A stretch of 64,000 nucleotides of DNA, taken from assembly GCF_003589595.1 (NCBI RefSeq), contig NW_020653409.1, forward strand, positions 3,121,025 through 3,185,024, given 5' to 3'. The stretch's first letter is position 1. Every line of letters starts with the position of its first letter. This document shows, piece by piece, positions 9,549 to 19,622 of the stretch. Source of the stretch: Hyposmocoma kahamanoa. Lineage: Eukaryota > Arthropoda > Insecta > Lepidoptera > Cosmopterigidae. The notes under the pieces were generated by a model. The model had not been told where the DNA came from and did no database searches. It was given only the letters and a program-made list of their open reading frames with translations. The translations under genes were made by a program, and so were the position numbers.

Positions 9549-10645
9549 ATATATAGGCAAACTGCCGTAAGAGTGGCCCTCCTGATGGTTTGCGGGACGC
9601 GGGGCGGGGGCGCTCTCGACCAATTAGCTAGTTTGTCCACTGACAATGAGTGCTGTGAAAGTTGTGCTGGTTTTTTCCTAGTGACGACTATACACGACAC
9701 TATCTTACAATATGCATAATCTGCCGATATAACATCACAGAAAGCTAAAGAAACAGGCGAAAATTGTTTTGCTAAATGTTGGTCTAGGTTGTATTTTAAT
9801 CTTGTGTGGCATGATGTATTGCCACCATACCACGTGGACTTAAGTCCTTTAGAATTGGTATGCGTAGTATGCTACTCATATGGAGTGAGAGGAACTTGAG
9901 ACTTTCCCAAAGCCGCATTGGGTCAGCGTGGCGGACTATGGACTAAATAAACCCTTCCTTAAAGAAGTCTCGTGCCCAATAGTGGGACCTATAGTGGGTT
10001 AAATAATAGGTTAACGGTTTATTTGCTTTTATACTAAATGATCAAATTACCTATCGTGATATAAGGCTTCAAAATATATAGCAATGGGGCTACGATAAAG
10101 GCCATATGTCACAACCAATTTGTCGCTAAACAGGGAAATAACTCCAGACACAACATCTAGGTATGATTCATTTGAGTCGTCTAGAGCAAGTGCTTAGAAT
10201 AAACGAAAATAGAAATTGATCGGAAGACACAATCTGAATCAACAGATACTTTCTCAAATAATACTAAGATACTTTCTCGAATATTCAAGTTGTTCAGATT
10301 CATTTTATTATTTTATCTAACTTAACTAAAGTACCTTGAAAAACTAAAAATATTTTTGGTTTATTTAAATTTCATTTCTACAGTTTCCTTGTACTTAACT
10401 ATACCACAGTATAATAATAATAATTTCATTATTAATAATAAAAATTACGCGAATATAAACTTCAAATAAAGTGCAAGAGACTTAAATGAATACCTAAATC
10501 CTATTTTCATCCAAAGAAAATATCATAGGTAGCTTTAATCTTAAGATATAAGGTCATTATATCGTATCGTGTATAGCAGGACGTACCACCCGCCCCACGT
10601 CCCGCATACCACCAGGAGGGCTAAGTTTACGACGGTTTGCTTGTA
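9549..10645. mobile_element. Possible DNA element with 55-bp inverted ends
   Basis: Left GGCAAACTGCCGTAAGAGTG, GCCCTCCTGATGGTTTGCGG and GACGCGGGGCGGG are mirrored at 10580-10640, where the minus strand reads AGCAAACCGTCGTAAAC, GCCCTCCTGGTGGTATGCGG and GACGTGGGGCGGG. That is roughly 80 percent identity over about 55 bp. No clear target duplication and no transposase. Alternatively, two separate insertions of one family in opposite orientation. Confidence 0.4.
9885..9995 (+). repeat. SINE-C 3' end
   Basis: CGCATTGGGTCAGCGTGGCG, then GACTATGGACTAAA, then GAAGTCTCGTGCCCAATAG, then TGGGACCTATA match the 3' half of the SINE-C at 38404-38703. The tRNA-like head is missing. Confidence 0.65.
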
Positions 10646-11734
10646 AAAACCATAGCTATGATAATAAATACCATTTCACAATGCAATTATACTATATTTA
10701 GACGGTGTTCTACATAACTGAGTTTTTTTATCAATGTAAGATAGGATGATAGACACGTATCGCCACAATCTCACATTACGTTAAGCCACATTTTTATGCG
10801 CTTGTCTAAGAATGCCTATTCACTCCTTGAATGATTCCATATTTCGAGAAACATAGCTAGTGTATTTCATTCCGTTATTGAATGCATTGAGAAGGAGGAA
10901 ACAAAGCGCTTCTTAGAAATTACAGTTTTTCGGACGTTCTAGGCGACTGAAGGAGTAGCATTTTGTCGGACATGTTGACTTCACAGAAACTTTCAAAGCC
11001 ATGCGGGAACGAGAATCCACACACGCCACGATGAGCAAACCGTTTCTCATGAGTCAGCACCCGCACAATCAGTGTTAATCTACGACAAGCTTTGTTTTCG
11101 GGTAAAATGTAACTCCAGAATACATCACTCCCAAGATGTAAAATCCAATCTGCTTACTTGTGTCGCCATCCACGCTTTGACCCTGGAGGATCTAAGTCAG
11201 GTGGACTATAGACGCGTACAAATTACACCGGTCAGAGATCGGAACTTTGTAAAGGAGAAGTACCATCGTCACCAGTGTACGATCCACCATCCGTTGCTAA
11301 ACACAGACATGTCCCAAGGGGCGCCAGAAAGACCAATCTTATTAAGCTTATGTACTGTGTCCAAGTCGCCGCTATATGACCAAAAGACATTGGTCAAAAG
11401 TATCTGATTAGACCTTCGGCAGAAAATGACATCGCGAGTGGTACCCAAGGGCTAGTGTCTGGTTGTAGTGCTCCAAGGTATTACAACTTAATAAAAATAT
11501 ATTGCTCCCGCCGAAAGCAGATGCTTTGTTTTACCGTGAGACAAAAAACAGACAATGACGTTTATTTGATCTGAAAATGTCGATGGGCAGGTCGAGATGG
11601 AATTCGAAATGGAAGTGCCAGTCGCGGATTTTGGCAAATTGGCAGGGCGAGAGTACTTGCACGAGAAGTCACAATGCTACTACCAAATAGTACAAAACAT
11701 GATGCTATACTGGGGATCGGATTGGAGTTTGTAG
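10646..11734. other. Unassigned stretch with an open frame at 11072-11407
   Basis: The 111-codon plus frame at 11072-11407 has no signal peptide, repeat, or motif that I recognise. Its surroundings (11000-11720) are less AT-rich than the rest and could hide decayed coding DNA. Nothing here supports a named gene. Confidence 0.2.
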
Positions 11735-11885
11735 GGATGCCCAAGCTCCCCACGGGATGGTCACCATTCCCATGCAATTTATTCCCCAACCTGCATTGGG
11801 CCAGCGTGGCGAATGACCTAAACCCTCGCCTGGGAGGAGACTCGTATCCAACAGTACAATGGCACGTATAAAAGGATTGATGATG
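11735..11885 (+). repeat. SINE-C 3' end
   Basis: CCCCAACCTGCATTGGGCCA, then GCGTGGCGAATGACCTAAAC, then CCTCGCCTGGGAGGAGACTC, ending in a GTATAAAAGGATTGATGATG tail. 5'-truncated. Confidence 0.7.
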
Positions 11886-12114
11886 ATGGCATAGACACAT
11901 GGTAGAATTTAAAATAAAAATGGCAACACTGGCAGCGACGATGAAGGAGGCCTTCGGAAGATTGTATTGATGGTGAAACCTATTATGTCAAGCTATTTCT
12001 TAAATCGTTATTTAAGTACTTTGAATAGAGTTTACACAAAGTTTCAGGGTGATCGACCTTGAAATTATGATTTCCCTAGAGTTTATTTGCAATACATCTA
12101 ACCTTGATAGGCGC

Positions 12115-13171
12115 TAGGGCATACAAACCAGTTACCCGATTAACTGAAAAAACCGTGTAACCGTCCATTTTGGAATCCGGTATGCAGTTAAATAAAATCC
12201 GGATTTTCGGGATTTTCCGTTTTGTCTTAAAACTATTAAAACGCAAATTCGTAACACATAATATCATCGTATCGTGATTAATAATGACAAATAAACGGTA
12301 AATAAATGCTAGGAACTCTGGTGGTACCTGAGTACAGTGCAGCGACAGTGTCCTCGAGATTTGTGTTCAAGGTACCTTTGGGTAGCGAGGGGGAATGAGG
12401 TACGCGTGCGCGAACAGTATAACTAAGTCGCTAGATTCAATTAAAGTTAGGAATGTTTAGTAAGGTATAATTTGGGTTTAGTAGGAAATAAATTTAGAGA
12501 CAAAGTTTTTTTTGATCCGCAGGTTATTTCAGAAATAAAAACGTGACCTGTTAATAAAATCAAGCAATAGTTATATTCGTAAATCTAACGTAACGTTACA
12601 TAGAATCAGACTGAAAAAGGAGATGTTCACTTGCTTGTCTCTAAATATAGTGTTATTGATTTGTTTTTATTATAATTTGAGAAGTTGATTGCACTAATTG
12701 AAGCTGTGAATTCCATAAATAATAAAAATAATATACAAACCACTGATTTGATGATTCGTCGCGTCGCGTCGCGTCGGATCCTGTTTTCCAACTACAACGC
12801 TTTGCGACGCGCGTCGTCGCGCGACGAAACTCGCATTAGTGCGTCCGGATCACAGTGTGATCGGCGTCTGACGCCTCACTGCGCTCAAGTGACGCTGCTC
12901 GACTGCATCCAAGCGTCGACACCCGTTTCCATATTTGCATAACACAAATTTCTACCTTAATAATGGGAAAATAGATGAACGAGAATGAATATACTATAAG
13001 CGAAAAGCATGACGCGTCGCGACGCTTCGACTCTGCGCCAGTGTGAGTTGAGCCTTAAAGTATTATTTGGGTTACAATAGAAAAATATATGAAAAATCGA
13101 ATAACCGGGTAACCGAAAATTGAAAATCGAAAAAACTGGTTTTCAAAATCGCTCGGTTTTTGCATGCCCTA
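12115..13171. mobile_element. hAT-like non-autonomous DNA transposon with 8-bp duplication
   Basis: The element begins TAGGGCATACAAACC and ends TTTTTGCATGCCCTA, giving an inverted TAGGGCATRCAAA terminus. It is flanked on both sides by the identical octamer ATAGGCGC (12107-12114 and 13172-13179). Eight-base duplications are typical of hAT elements. The 1,057-bp body has no transposase frame. Its middle (12755-13045) is unusually CpG-rich (repeated GCGTC/GACGC), whereas the ends are AT-rich. Confidence 0.8.
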
Positions 13172-13324
13172 ATAGGCGCAAAATGTAACATATAATGTTT
13201 TGATATTTTTTTAGAACATACATATGTAACCATGATTCAAACACTTATACAATGGAAAGGCTTCTGAATTCGTGAAAAAAATATCAGCTATCTATAGCCA
13301 AATAGCGGTGGTAATCTTGTAGGT

Positions 13325-13638
13325 CATAGTTTCCCAAAGTGGTCCCTACCGCCCCCCTGTGGGCGCTGAAGAGTTCGAGGGTGGTAGGGGCTTTGGAAAC
13401 AACTGGCAGGCGTTGATGGTGTCCAGGGAGTGCTACCGCATTTGAAAAAAAATTAACTTTAAAAGTTATTTAAAAAATATATAAAAAATATATGTAAACA
13501 ACACACATATTTTTTTTCCTTTTAATTTTTTGTGTTAAGTTAATATAAAAAATACGTGTTTTCAATTATTATTGTGGTGGTTGACGTTTTTTTATCTTGC
13601 CTAAGTGGGCGGTGTGCCAAAAAGTTTGAGAACCTATG
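13325..13638. mobile_element. hAT-like MITE with 8-bp duplication
   Basis: The ends are CATAGTTTCCCAAAGTGG and AAAGTTTGAGAACCTATG, inverted and imperfect. The flanking octamer TTGTAGGT is identical at 13317-13324 and 13639-13646. A subterminal GCCTAAGTGGGCGGTG block lies at the right. No coding capacity. A second copy lies at 36955-37290. Confidence 0.85.
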
Positions 13639-14444
13639 TTGTAGGTGAAGGATCACTTCTACATTGAGAGGTCGAATTCAAGTCCGTGTTTCGTACTATA
13701 GTGTTCCAAATGTGTTTATATACTTAAAAAGTGCAAAAATTATTTTAACCACTAAAAATAATGATAGTCTAATTTATTTGCGAAGAATTTCAAACATAAA
13801 TTCTGTCTCTTTCCGTAGGTCAATGCCAAATGCCCTTTCCCGTTTTTAAATGCGAATTTCAGTTAAGAAAATCGAAAATATCCATAAAAGGATCATAATT
13901 TTTTCTTCATAATGTCACGTTAATAGCACCCAAGACCATTTTAAACGTTGTCAACTATTGTCTCAAAAAAGCAGCTATATTAGTGCCGCGACAGAGGCCC
14001 GTGGAATATCTTGTGTCACTTTTTTTTCAACTCAGAGCTTTATATAATAAATCAATTTTTTTAAAGACAATTTTCTTTAACATTTTAACATATTATCAAT
14101 ATAAATAAAAGCTATTTAGATCCGAAAAATAGTTTCATTTCATAATAATTAAAATTTAATAATAAGATTTTGACCCGGAATCAAACAATAAAGTCCCCTA
14201 CAATTATCTATAAAAAGAAAATTTTTTTTTAGTGATTCATGAGCTTTAAAATACAAGTTTGTGCAATGCGCATAATGTAAAGTTGTCATACTTACAAGGT
14301 AGCAGGTCTTATCTATAAAACCTACCATGTTAAATAACCTCATTTCCGGAAGCAGTAATTAGAACATCAGCTTTGCATAAATTCATTTAAAAATGAATAT
14401 GACGTCTATGTAATTATGTTTTACAAAAAGATGACTTAACCTCC

Positions 14445-14665
14445 GGTTAAAAAAACTGAACTCAAAAGTCATTCATCCCCTAGTTTGCCACCCTTAGAGG
14501 TGGAATATTTTCTTGAAATTTAAACGGGACCACATCTGAGAAACCTTCTTTCCAATAAAAAAAAAAGAATCATCAAAATTGGTTCACAAATGGCGGAGTT
14601 ATCAAAAAACAACATACAGACGAATTGAGAACCTCCTCCTTTTTTTTGAAGTCGTTTAAAACAAT
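14445..14665 (-). repeat. K-family repeat copy
   Basis: Plus-strand reading: CCTAGTTTGCCACCCTTAGA, then GGTGGAATATTTTCTTGAAA, then GGTTCACAAATGGCGGAGTT, then GAATTGAGAACCTCCTCC and GAAGTCGTTTAAAA. Confidence 0.7.
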
Positions 14666-15352
14666 TCACGTTTTTGAACAAATTTATGAGATTAGCTTAC
14701 ATTGTACAAGTTAATTATAAAACTCACTAATTATGGCATAAACATATACATAATCATTGACTTACAAATAAATGGACGACGGGTCTAATACAAAACCACG
14801 AAAAAAATGTCCCAAGTCAACCTATTTATTTAAACGTAGGGACATGTAAAGGAATATGAAAAAGCTAAAACGTTGAATTTAAATTGTAATGTCATCGCAG
14901 TACTGTCTAATTTTGCTTGCTTCGCTGTCAGTCGAACAAACGAAGACTAAAGCGTGAATGACGCTCTGTATACGAATTAACGCTCTATAAGTTCGGACAC
15001 TTTTTAGCGCGGACTCGACGTCCATATAATTGTAAGTCAATGCACATAATGCTCGTTTTATTTTTTCTTGGTTACATTTTGTTCAAACTGGAAATCGTTT
15101 TGTAGACGTATTACGTAGACTAATTCCAAAGTATCAATTATTTTATGGGTAATGAATATAAAATGCCATTTTCTTTTTTTAGTTATTTTAATAATACACC
15201 GTCTTTAGGGAAACACGACAGATGCTAATATTTTTTTTTATTAGCAGAAAAAATATGTGTACAGGCTATATGTAGCTTATTACCTGGTTTTCATATACTT
15301 TCCTTACATTTTAGGGCACTCTTAACAGGTTTTTAGGTTTACTTACACTTAA

Positions 15353-15770
15353 AGTACCGGCACGCTATATGCACGCTATAACGTTTATTATATAACGTTT
15401 GCCCGCTCATCAAGTTTCGTATTAATTCATAACTTCGTCGAAGGAGCTAATCGCTGTACATTGGTGTCAATAGTGCAGTTAAATTTATGGAATATATAAT
15501 TTTAACAACGAACAAATAATTTTAACAACTCGGCATTTATGTTTCGTAAAAAAATTAAATCTAATACGATCGTCGCTTATTGGATCGCTGACCACTTTTT
15601 TATTTTCTTTTTATTCATACTATTTAATCAGCTACCCTTTGCAATACTAGTTATAAATCTAAAAACTTATAGATGCGACTCGCATTTGATTCTATTTTTT
15701 ACGATAATGAATTGAGATCTCACCTCACTATTTAAAACTGTCAAAACGGTCATCATAGCGTGCCGGTACT
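15353..15770. mobile_element. MITE with AGTACCGGCACGCTAT ends
   Basis: A perfect 16-base inverted pair: AGTACCGGCACGCTAT at 15353-15368 and ATAGCGTGCCGGTACT at 15755-15770. TTAA lies directly left (15349-15352) and eight bases to the right (15778-15781). A TTAA target (piggyBac type) is possible but the right junction does not fit exactly. No coding capacity. Confidence 0.55.
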
Positions 15771-15963
15771 GCGTTACTTAATAGCTTAGGGTTTTTTTAT
15801 GATACGTTTCTATCCGCGGTTAACTATTTGCTTACCGTTGCTATTTTATTTTCTATTATATTGTAGTGTAAACTGTTTGTACCCTCTAAGATGCGCTAGG
15901 AAAGAATTGAAGTTTTGCCATACAAATTCCAATCCTCGTCTCGTCTCCCTCGCTGGTGGAAAA

Positions 15964-16190
15964 CCACTTTACCTATTTCTGCTGCAGTAATGTCAGCATT
16001 ACTGTGTTCTGGTTTTGAAGGGTAAGGGTGCTGGTGAAATTACAGGCACATAGAACTTGTCAACTTATGTCTCAAATGTTTGCGATTTAAAGCTCTGAGT
16101 GGCACTGCAACTGTTATGGACAGGCGTGTAGTTTACCATCAGGCGCACGATTTGTTCGTCCCATTACTTGATATTATATAAAAAAACCTG
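15964..16190 (+). repeat. R-family retroposon copy
   Basis: Begins in the CCTATTTCTGCTGCAGTAAT block. It continues with GGTGAAATTACAGGCACAT and AAAGCTCTGAGTGGCACTG and ends TTGATATTATATAAAAAAA. Most of the GTGACGGGCGCAGTGGCAG block is deleted. Confidence 0.75.
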
Positions 16191-16677
16191 TAAAGCAGTT
16201 TTCTTTTCAATTTAATATTTTAAGCTTTAATCTCGATAGTTCTTAGCATCTGTCATAAACATCGGTTCAGCTGAATAAAACATTCGCATGTTTTAAATTG
16301 TAATTTACGAATTAGTGAATGCAACTTGCAGTTTCCATGTTTAAGGATTTACATAAATACTTCAATTGTATTGAATTATTTTATTGCTATCATGGCATAT
16401 CGACCTCGCGAATTGGGTTAACAATTATCACTTAACAATCCGAATATTCGGCGATTAACTCAGGCATAAACCGAGTCCGTCGCAATTACATAAAACAATG
16501 GCCGCGTCGATCAATTAATTATACGGCACGAACTACGCAAAAAACAGTTGTTTTGACGCGATTTTGGTTGGCATTTTTAAAACCTGACAGAAATGTAAAG
16601 TTAAGTACGAGACGTCGGTTGCGGTATTAATGGTCTTCCCGTAAAAAGCATGAAATTCGTATCATATTTTTTTTTTC

Positions 16678-16820
16678 AAGCTCCTTGTGAAAGAGATCGT
16701 CCAGGGAACTACTGCCACCTTACCTATTTCTGTCGCCAAGCAGTATTGTGTCTATTAGCACGTTCCGGTTTTTGAAGGGTGAAAGTGAAATTACGGCTTA
16801 TGAGACTTATCCTCTTACGT
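16678..16820 (+). repeat. R-family 5' fragment
   Basis: AAGCTCCTTGTGAAAGAGAT, then ACTGCCACCTTACCTATTTC, then GTGAAATTACGGCTTATGAG. The copy stops before the 3' half. Confidence 0.65.
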
Positions 16821-17399
16821 TACTTGCTGGGTGGCTATTGGTGTCAATATCAAATTGTGAATTCGTGTGTATTTGTACATGCGTAAAGCCCTTATTAGGT
16901 ATTATTATTATTAGATATAGGTATTCAAATTTGTTTAATAATGAATAATAGTCTAAATTATTTTAATTCATCCTACTTTATCTCAACGTTTTATAATTCT
17001 TTTCTGTTTATTTTTCCTCTTGTTTATTTTAGTATAAATACATTGTAAGATGTTTAAATTATTATTAATATTAAAACTATCACAACGTACCGTGTAACGT
17101 AATATACCTTTGTCAAAATTCATTTAATGTAATGAAATCGTAATAGGGTCGCCACAGGACAGGCTCTGCCTAGTCTGGGACCAACAACAACCGAGCATAG
17201 TGCTCCTAGCATGACATCACGTTTGCAATGCATATATATGTTAAAATATAATGTCAATTTAGCATAAGCTTATTTAGTTCTTAGGTTTTCGCGATTGTTA
17301 CACATAGGAAATGAAACTGTTTTTCCGGATTTAAATCACGTATATTTGTTTTTTTAAACAAACCGACGTTTCGGGCCCTTTACAGGTCCCATGGTCACG

Positions 17400-17591
17400 A
17401 AGGCCCATGGTCATTCAATGAAGTTTGACAAACCCCAGGTCCTTGCAAAAGAAGTCCGTGATCTACCCAGGATGCTGCGGGAGGCCATCGAAATTAAAAA
17501 ACATCCTAATTTCAACAGGGAACATGATTTCTCCGTACCACTAGTTTGGGATCCAGTATTTCCTCTAATGAAAAATTTCAAACAGACATAA
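17400..17591 (+). pseudogene. Penelope-like polyprotein C-terminus (after GIY-YIG)
   Basis: The frame reads SMKFDKPQVLAKEVRDLPRM, then LREAIEIKKHPNFNRE, then WDPVFPLMK. The EAIEI.KHP.NFNR block followed by W.P is the sequence that closes PLE polyproteins just after the GIY-YIG endonuclease. RT and the catalytic GIY and YIG parts are absent (5' truncation). A second copy on the minus strand at about 26385-26580 has the same residues with one in-frame stop, which confirms the family. Not functional. Confidence 0.7.
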
Positions 17592-17773
17592 GACTGCAGT
17601 ACTAGTTAATATGTTTTAATTTATTCCAATTTCTATTATTAATTAATAATAAATTGAACTTAATAAAAATTCATTCAATAAAATAATTTGTAAAACTTAA
17701 TGTAGCGTAAATTGGAATGTTTTCTTTGTAAAATTAAAAATAAGGTATTTAATTAATAACTATTGTAACTATA

Positions 17774-17774
<1 letters not shown>

Positions 17775-17810
<36 letters not shown>
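17775..17810. repeat. (TA)18 simple repeat
   Basis: Thirty-six bases of pure alternating TA within the PLE 3' UTR, flanked on both sides by ATTGTAACTATAG. The related copy at 25980-26580 has only one such block and no TA run, so the run is a local expansion. Confidence 0.95.
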
Positions 17811-17814
<4 letters not shown>

Positions 17815-18009
17815 AACTATAGTATATTGTAAAAAATAGGGTGGTTTACATCAATATTAAACATAACTGGTTGAAGACTGTACCACCTCAGTCACCCGTG
17901 ACCATGGGACCTGTAAAGGGCCCGAAGCGTCGGTGTGTTTGAAAAAACAAATATACGCGATTTAAATCCGATATAAGCTTATTTGTTATATTATTATGAT
18001 TATTATTAT

Positions 18010-18150
18010 GACGTCTTATGGTGACGGGCCTCAGAACTTTGTCATTTAAAGCTCTGAGTGGCACTGCAAATGTCATGGATAGGCGTGTCGCTTACCACCA
18101 GTTGCACGATTTGTTCGTCCCATCCCTTGATATCATAAAAAAAAATTTGT
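18010..18150 (+). repeat. R-family 3' fragment
   Basis: CATTTAAAGCTCTGAGTGGC, then GATAGGCGTGTCGCTTACC, then CGTCCCATCCCTTGATATC, then AAAAAAAAA. Confidence 0.75.
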
Positions 18151-18344
18151 GTCATGTAATACGCTCACAAAACGACGTACACACTTTTTGCAATTGATGC
18201 ACCGCATTATGTTACCATTTAGGCGGTAGTTGAAAGTCAGTGCATTGCTTTTGGGCAACACCCGCACTGACCCATGGCCTGTTTGGGTTAATGCAGCACT
18301 TACAACTTGCTATTAATTCATTACCAGGTATTAAGTTGATTTTT

Positions 18345-18440
18345 TTATGAGACCAAGTGCCTGTAATTTCACCAGTAACCTTCATAACCCGACCGCACAG
18401 TAACGCTCAGATTACTGCTTAGCAGCAGAAATAGATAAGG
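18345..18440 (-). repeat. R-family 5' fragment
   Basis: Plus-strand reading: AAGTGCCTGTAATTTCACCA, then TAACGCTCAGATTACTGCT, then AGCAGCAGAAATAGATAAGG, the reverse of the R 5' half. Confidence 0.7.
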
Positions 18441-18510
18441 TGATTATTATGTTATTTATTTAATTTCCTTCCTTTTTGTTCTCTTGTTTGTTTTATTTTG
18501 TACGTTTGAC

Positions 18511-18640
18511 TGCCACGCAGAGGTCCCAGGTTCGATTCCCGGGCCGGAAGAAATATTTGTATGGCCTACATTTATTTCTTTCGTGAGTTTGCGTGTATTT
18601 TGTGGTTGTCGCGGGTTCTATCTATCTATCTCATAGACAT
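18511..18640 (+). repeat. SINE-A, 5'-truncated
   Basis: ACTGCCACGCAGAGGTCCCA, then the B-box-like GGTTCGATTCC, then CGGGCCGGAAGAAATATTTG and GTATGGCCTACATTTATTTC. The A box is missing. A (CTAT)n run at about 18619-18633 replaces the usual 3' half. Confidence 0.7.
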
Positions 18641-19222
18641 TATGTAAGTGGAGGAATCTTAATTTGTTATAGAAAACTTTTTCATCTTTGTAAAGCGTGA
18701 TATAATACGTCATTTACGGTAAAGTGTTCGAAACAAATGCGAGTGTATATCACTAGGCAGTGAGTCATCCTATCAATTAATGTTCCGTACAAATCATTGA
18801 CACCAGCAAATGCCTCATTGCTTCACCATAAACCGGATTCCGAAACGCTTGTTATTCTAATTGGTTCCAGCCCGTAGCTGATTCGAGATTATCAAATTGC
18901 AGTATTAAGTTATATTTATTATACATTTTAACGCATTTCAAATGAAATTAATTTTAATAAAGCACTTTATTACTGTTTGCATACCTGAAAATATCAATTT
19001 GTGTAATAAGGCCACATAAGGGTTAAACATTACGACCAAAGAAATTAGTCCGTAACTTTTATATTTAAACAGTAGGTCCTAAAATTTCACATAGAGGGTC
19101 AGGTGGGGTAAGAGAAACATCAGGGGTAGAGGGACTTGAAGCCTTAACTCATAATCTAAAGTATTTAGCACTATAGGTTCTCAGTCGATAAAACTGATAA
19201 ACTAATTAGTTTAAACGATTTT
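18641..19222. other. Unassigned stretch up to the gap
   Basis: AT-rich, with no repeat family recognised and no supported frame. Confidence 0.4.
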
Positions 19223-19622
19223 NNNNNNNNNNNNNNNNNNNNNNNNNNNNNNNNNNNNNNNNNNNNNNNNNNNNNNNNNNNNNNNNNNNNNNNNNNNNNN
19301 NNNNNNNNNNNNNNNNNNNNNNNNNNNNNNNNNNNNNNNNNNNNNNNNNNNNNNNNNNNNNNNNNNNNNNNNNNNNNNNNNNNNNNNNNNNNNNNNNNNN
19401 NNNNNNNNNNNNNNNNNNNNNNNNNNNNNNNNNNNNNNNNNNNNNNNNNNNNNNNNNNNNNNNNNNNNNNNNNNNNNNNNNNNNNNNNNNNNNNNNNNNN
19501 NNNNNNNNNNNNNNNNNNNNNNNNNNNNNNNNNNNNNNNNNNNNNNNNNNNNNNNNNNNNNNNNNNNNNNNNNNNNNNNNNNNNNNNNNNNNNNNNNNNN
19601 NNNNNNNNNNNNNNNNNNNNNN
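19223..19622. other. Assembly gap (400 N)
   Basis: Exactly 400 N. The round length suggests a filler or estimated gap. It ends directly at a run of 27 T (19623-19649), the poly(A) tail of the LINE on the minus strand, so the break probably reflects the homopolymer. Confidence 0.97.

Larger units (their letters stand above)
17276..17972 (+). mobile_element. Penelope-like element, truncated, with 12-bp duplication
   Basis: Flanked by identical ATAAGCTTATTT (17264-17275 and 17973-17984). Order: an inverted copy of the terminal repeat (17276-17397), the last codons of the PLE polyprotein (about 17400-17591), an AT-rich 3' UTR with a (TA)n run, then the sense terminal repeat (17880-17972). The terminal repeats share a GGGCCC-centred core and a CGAAGCGTCGG (better copies CGAAACGTCGG) block. 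This arrangement of inverted and sense terminal repeats with variable-length duplications is typical of PLEs. Confidence 0.75.

Noticed and set aside
11072..11407. 111-codon plus frame as a real gene
   Set aside because: No splice sites, signal or motif. Kept only as a note in the description of its stretch.
12685..12942. CpG-rich block as a promoter or CpG-island gene start
   Set aside because: It lies wholly inside a hAT-like transposon bounded by an octamer duplication, and the frame across it has no motif.
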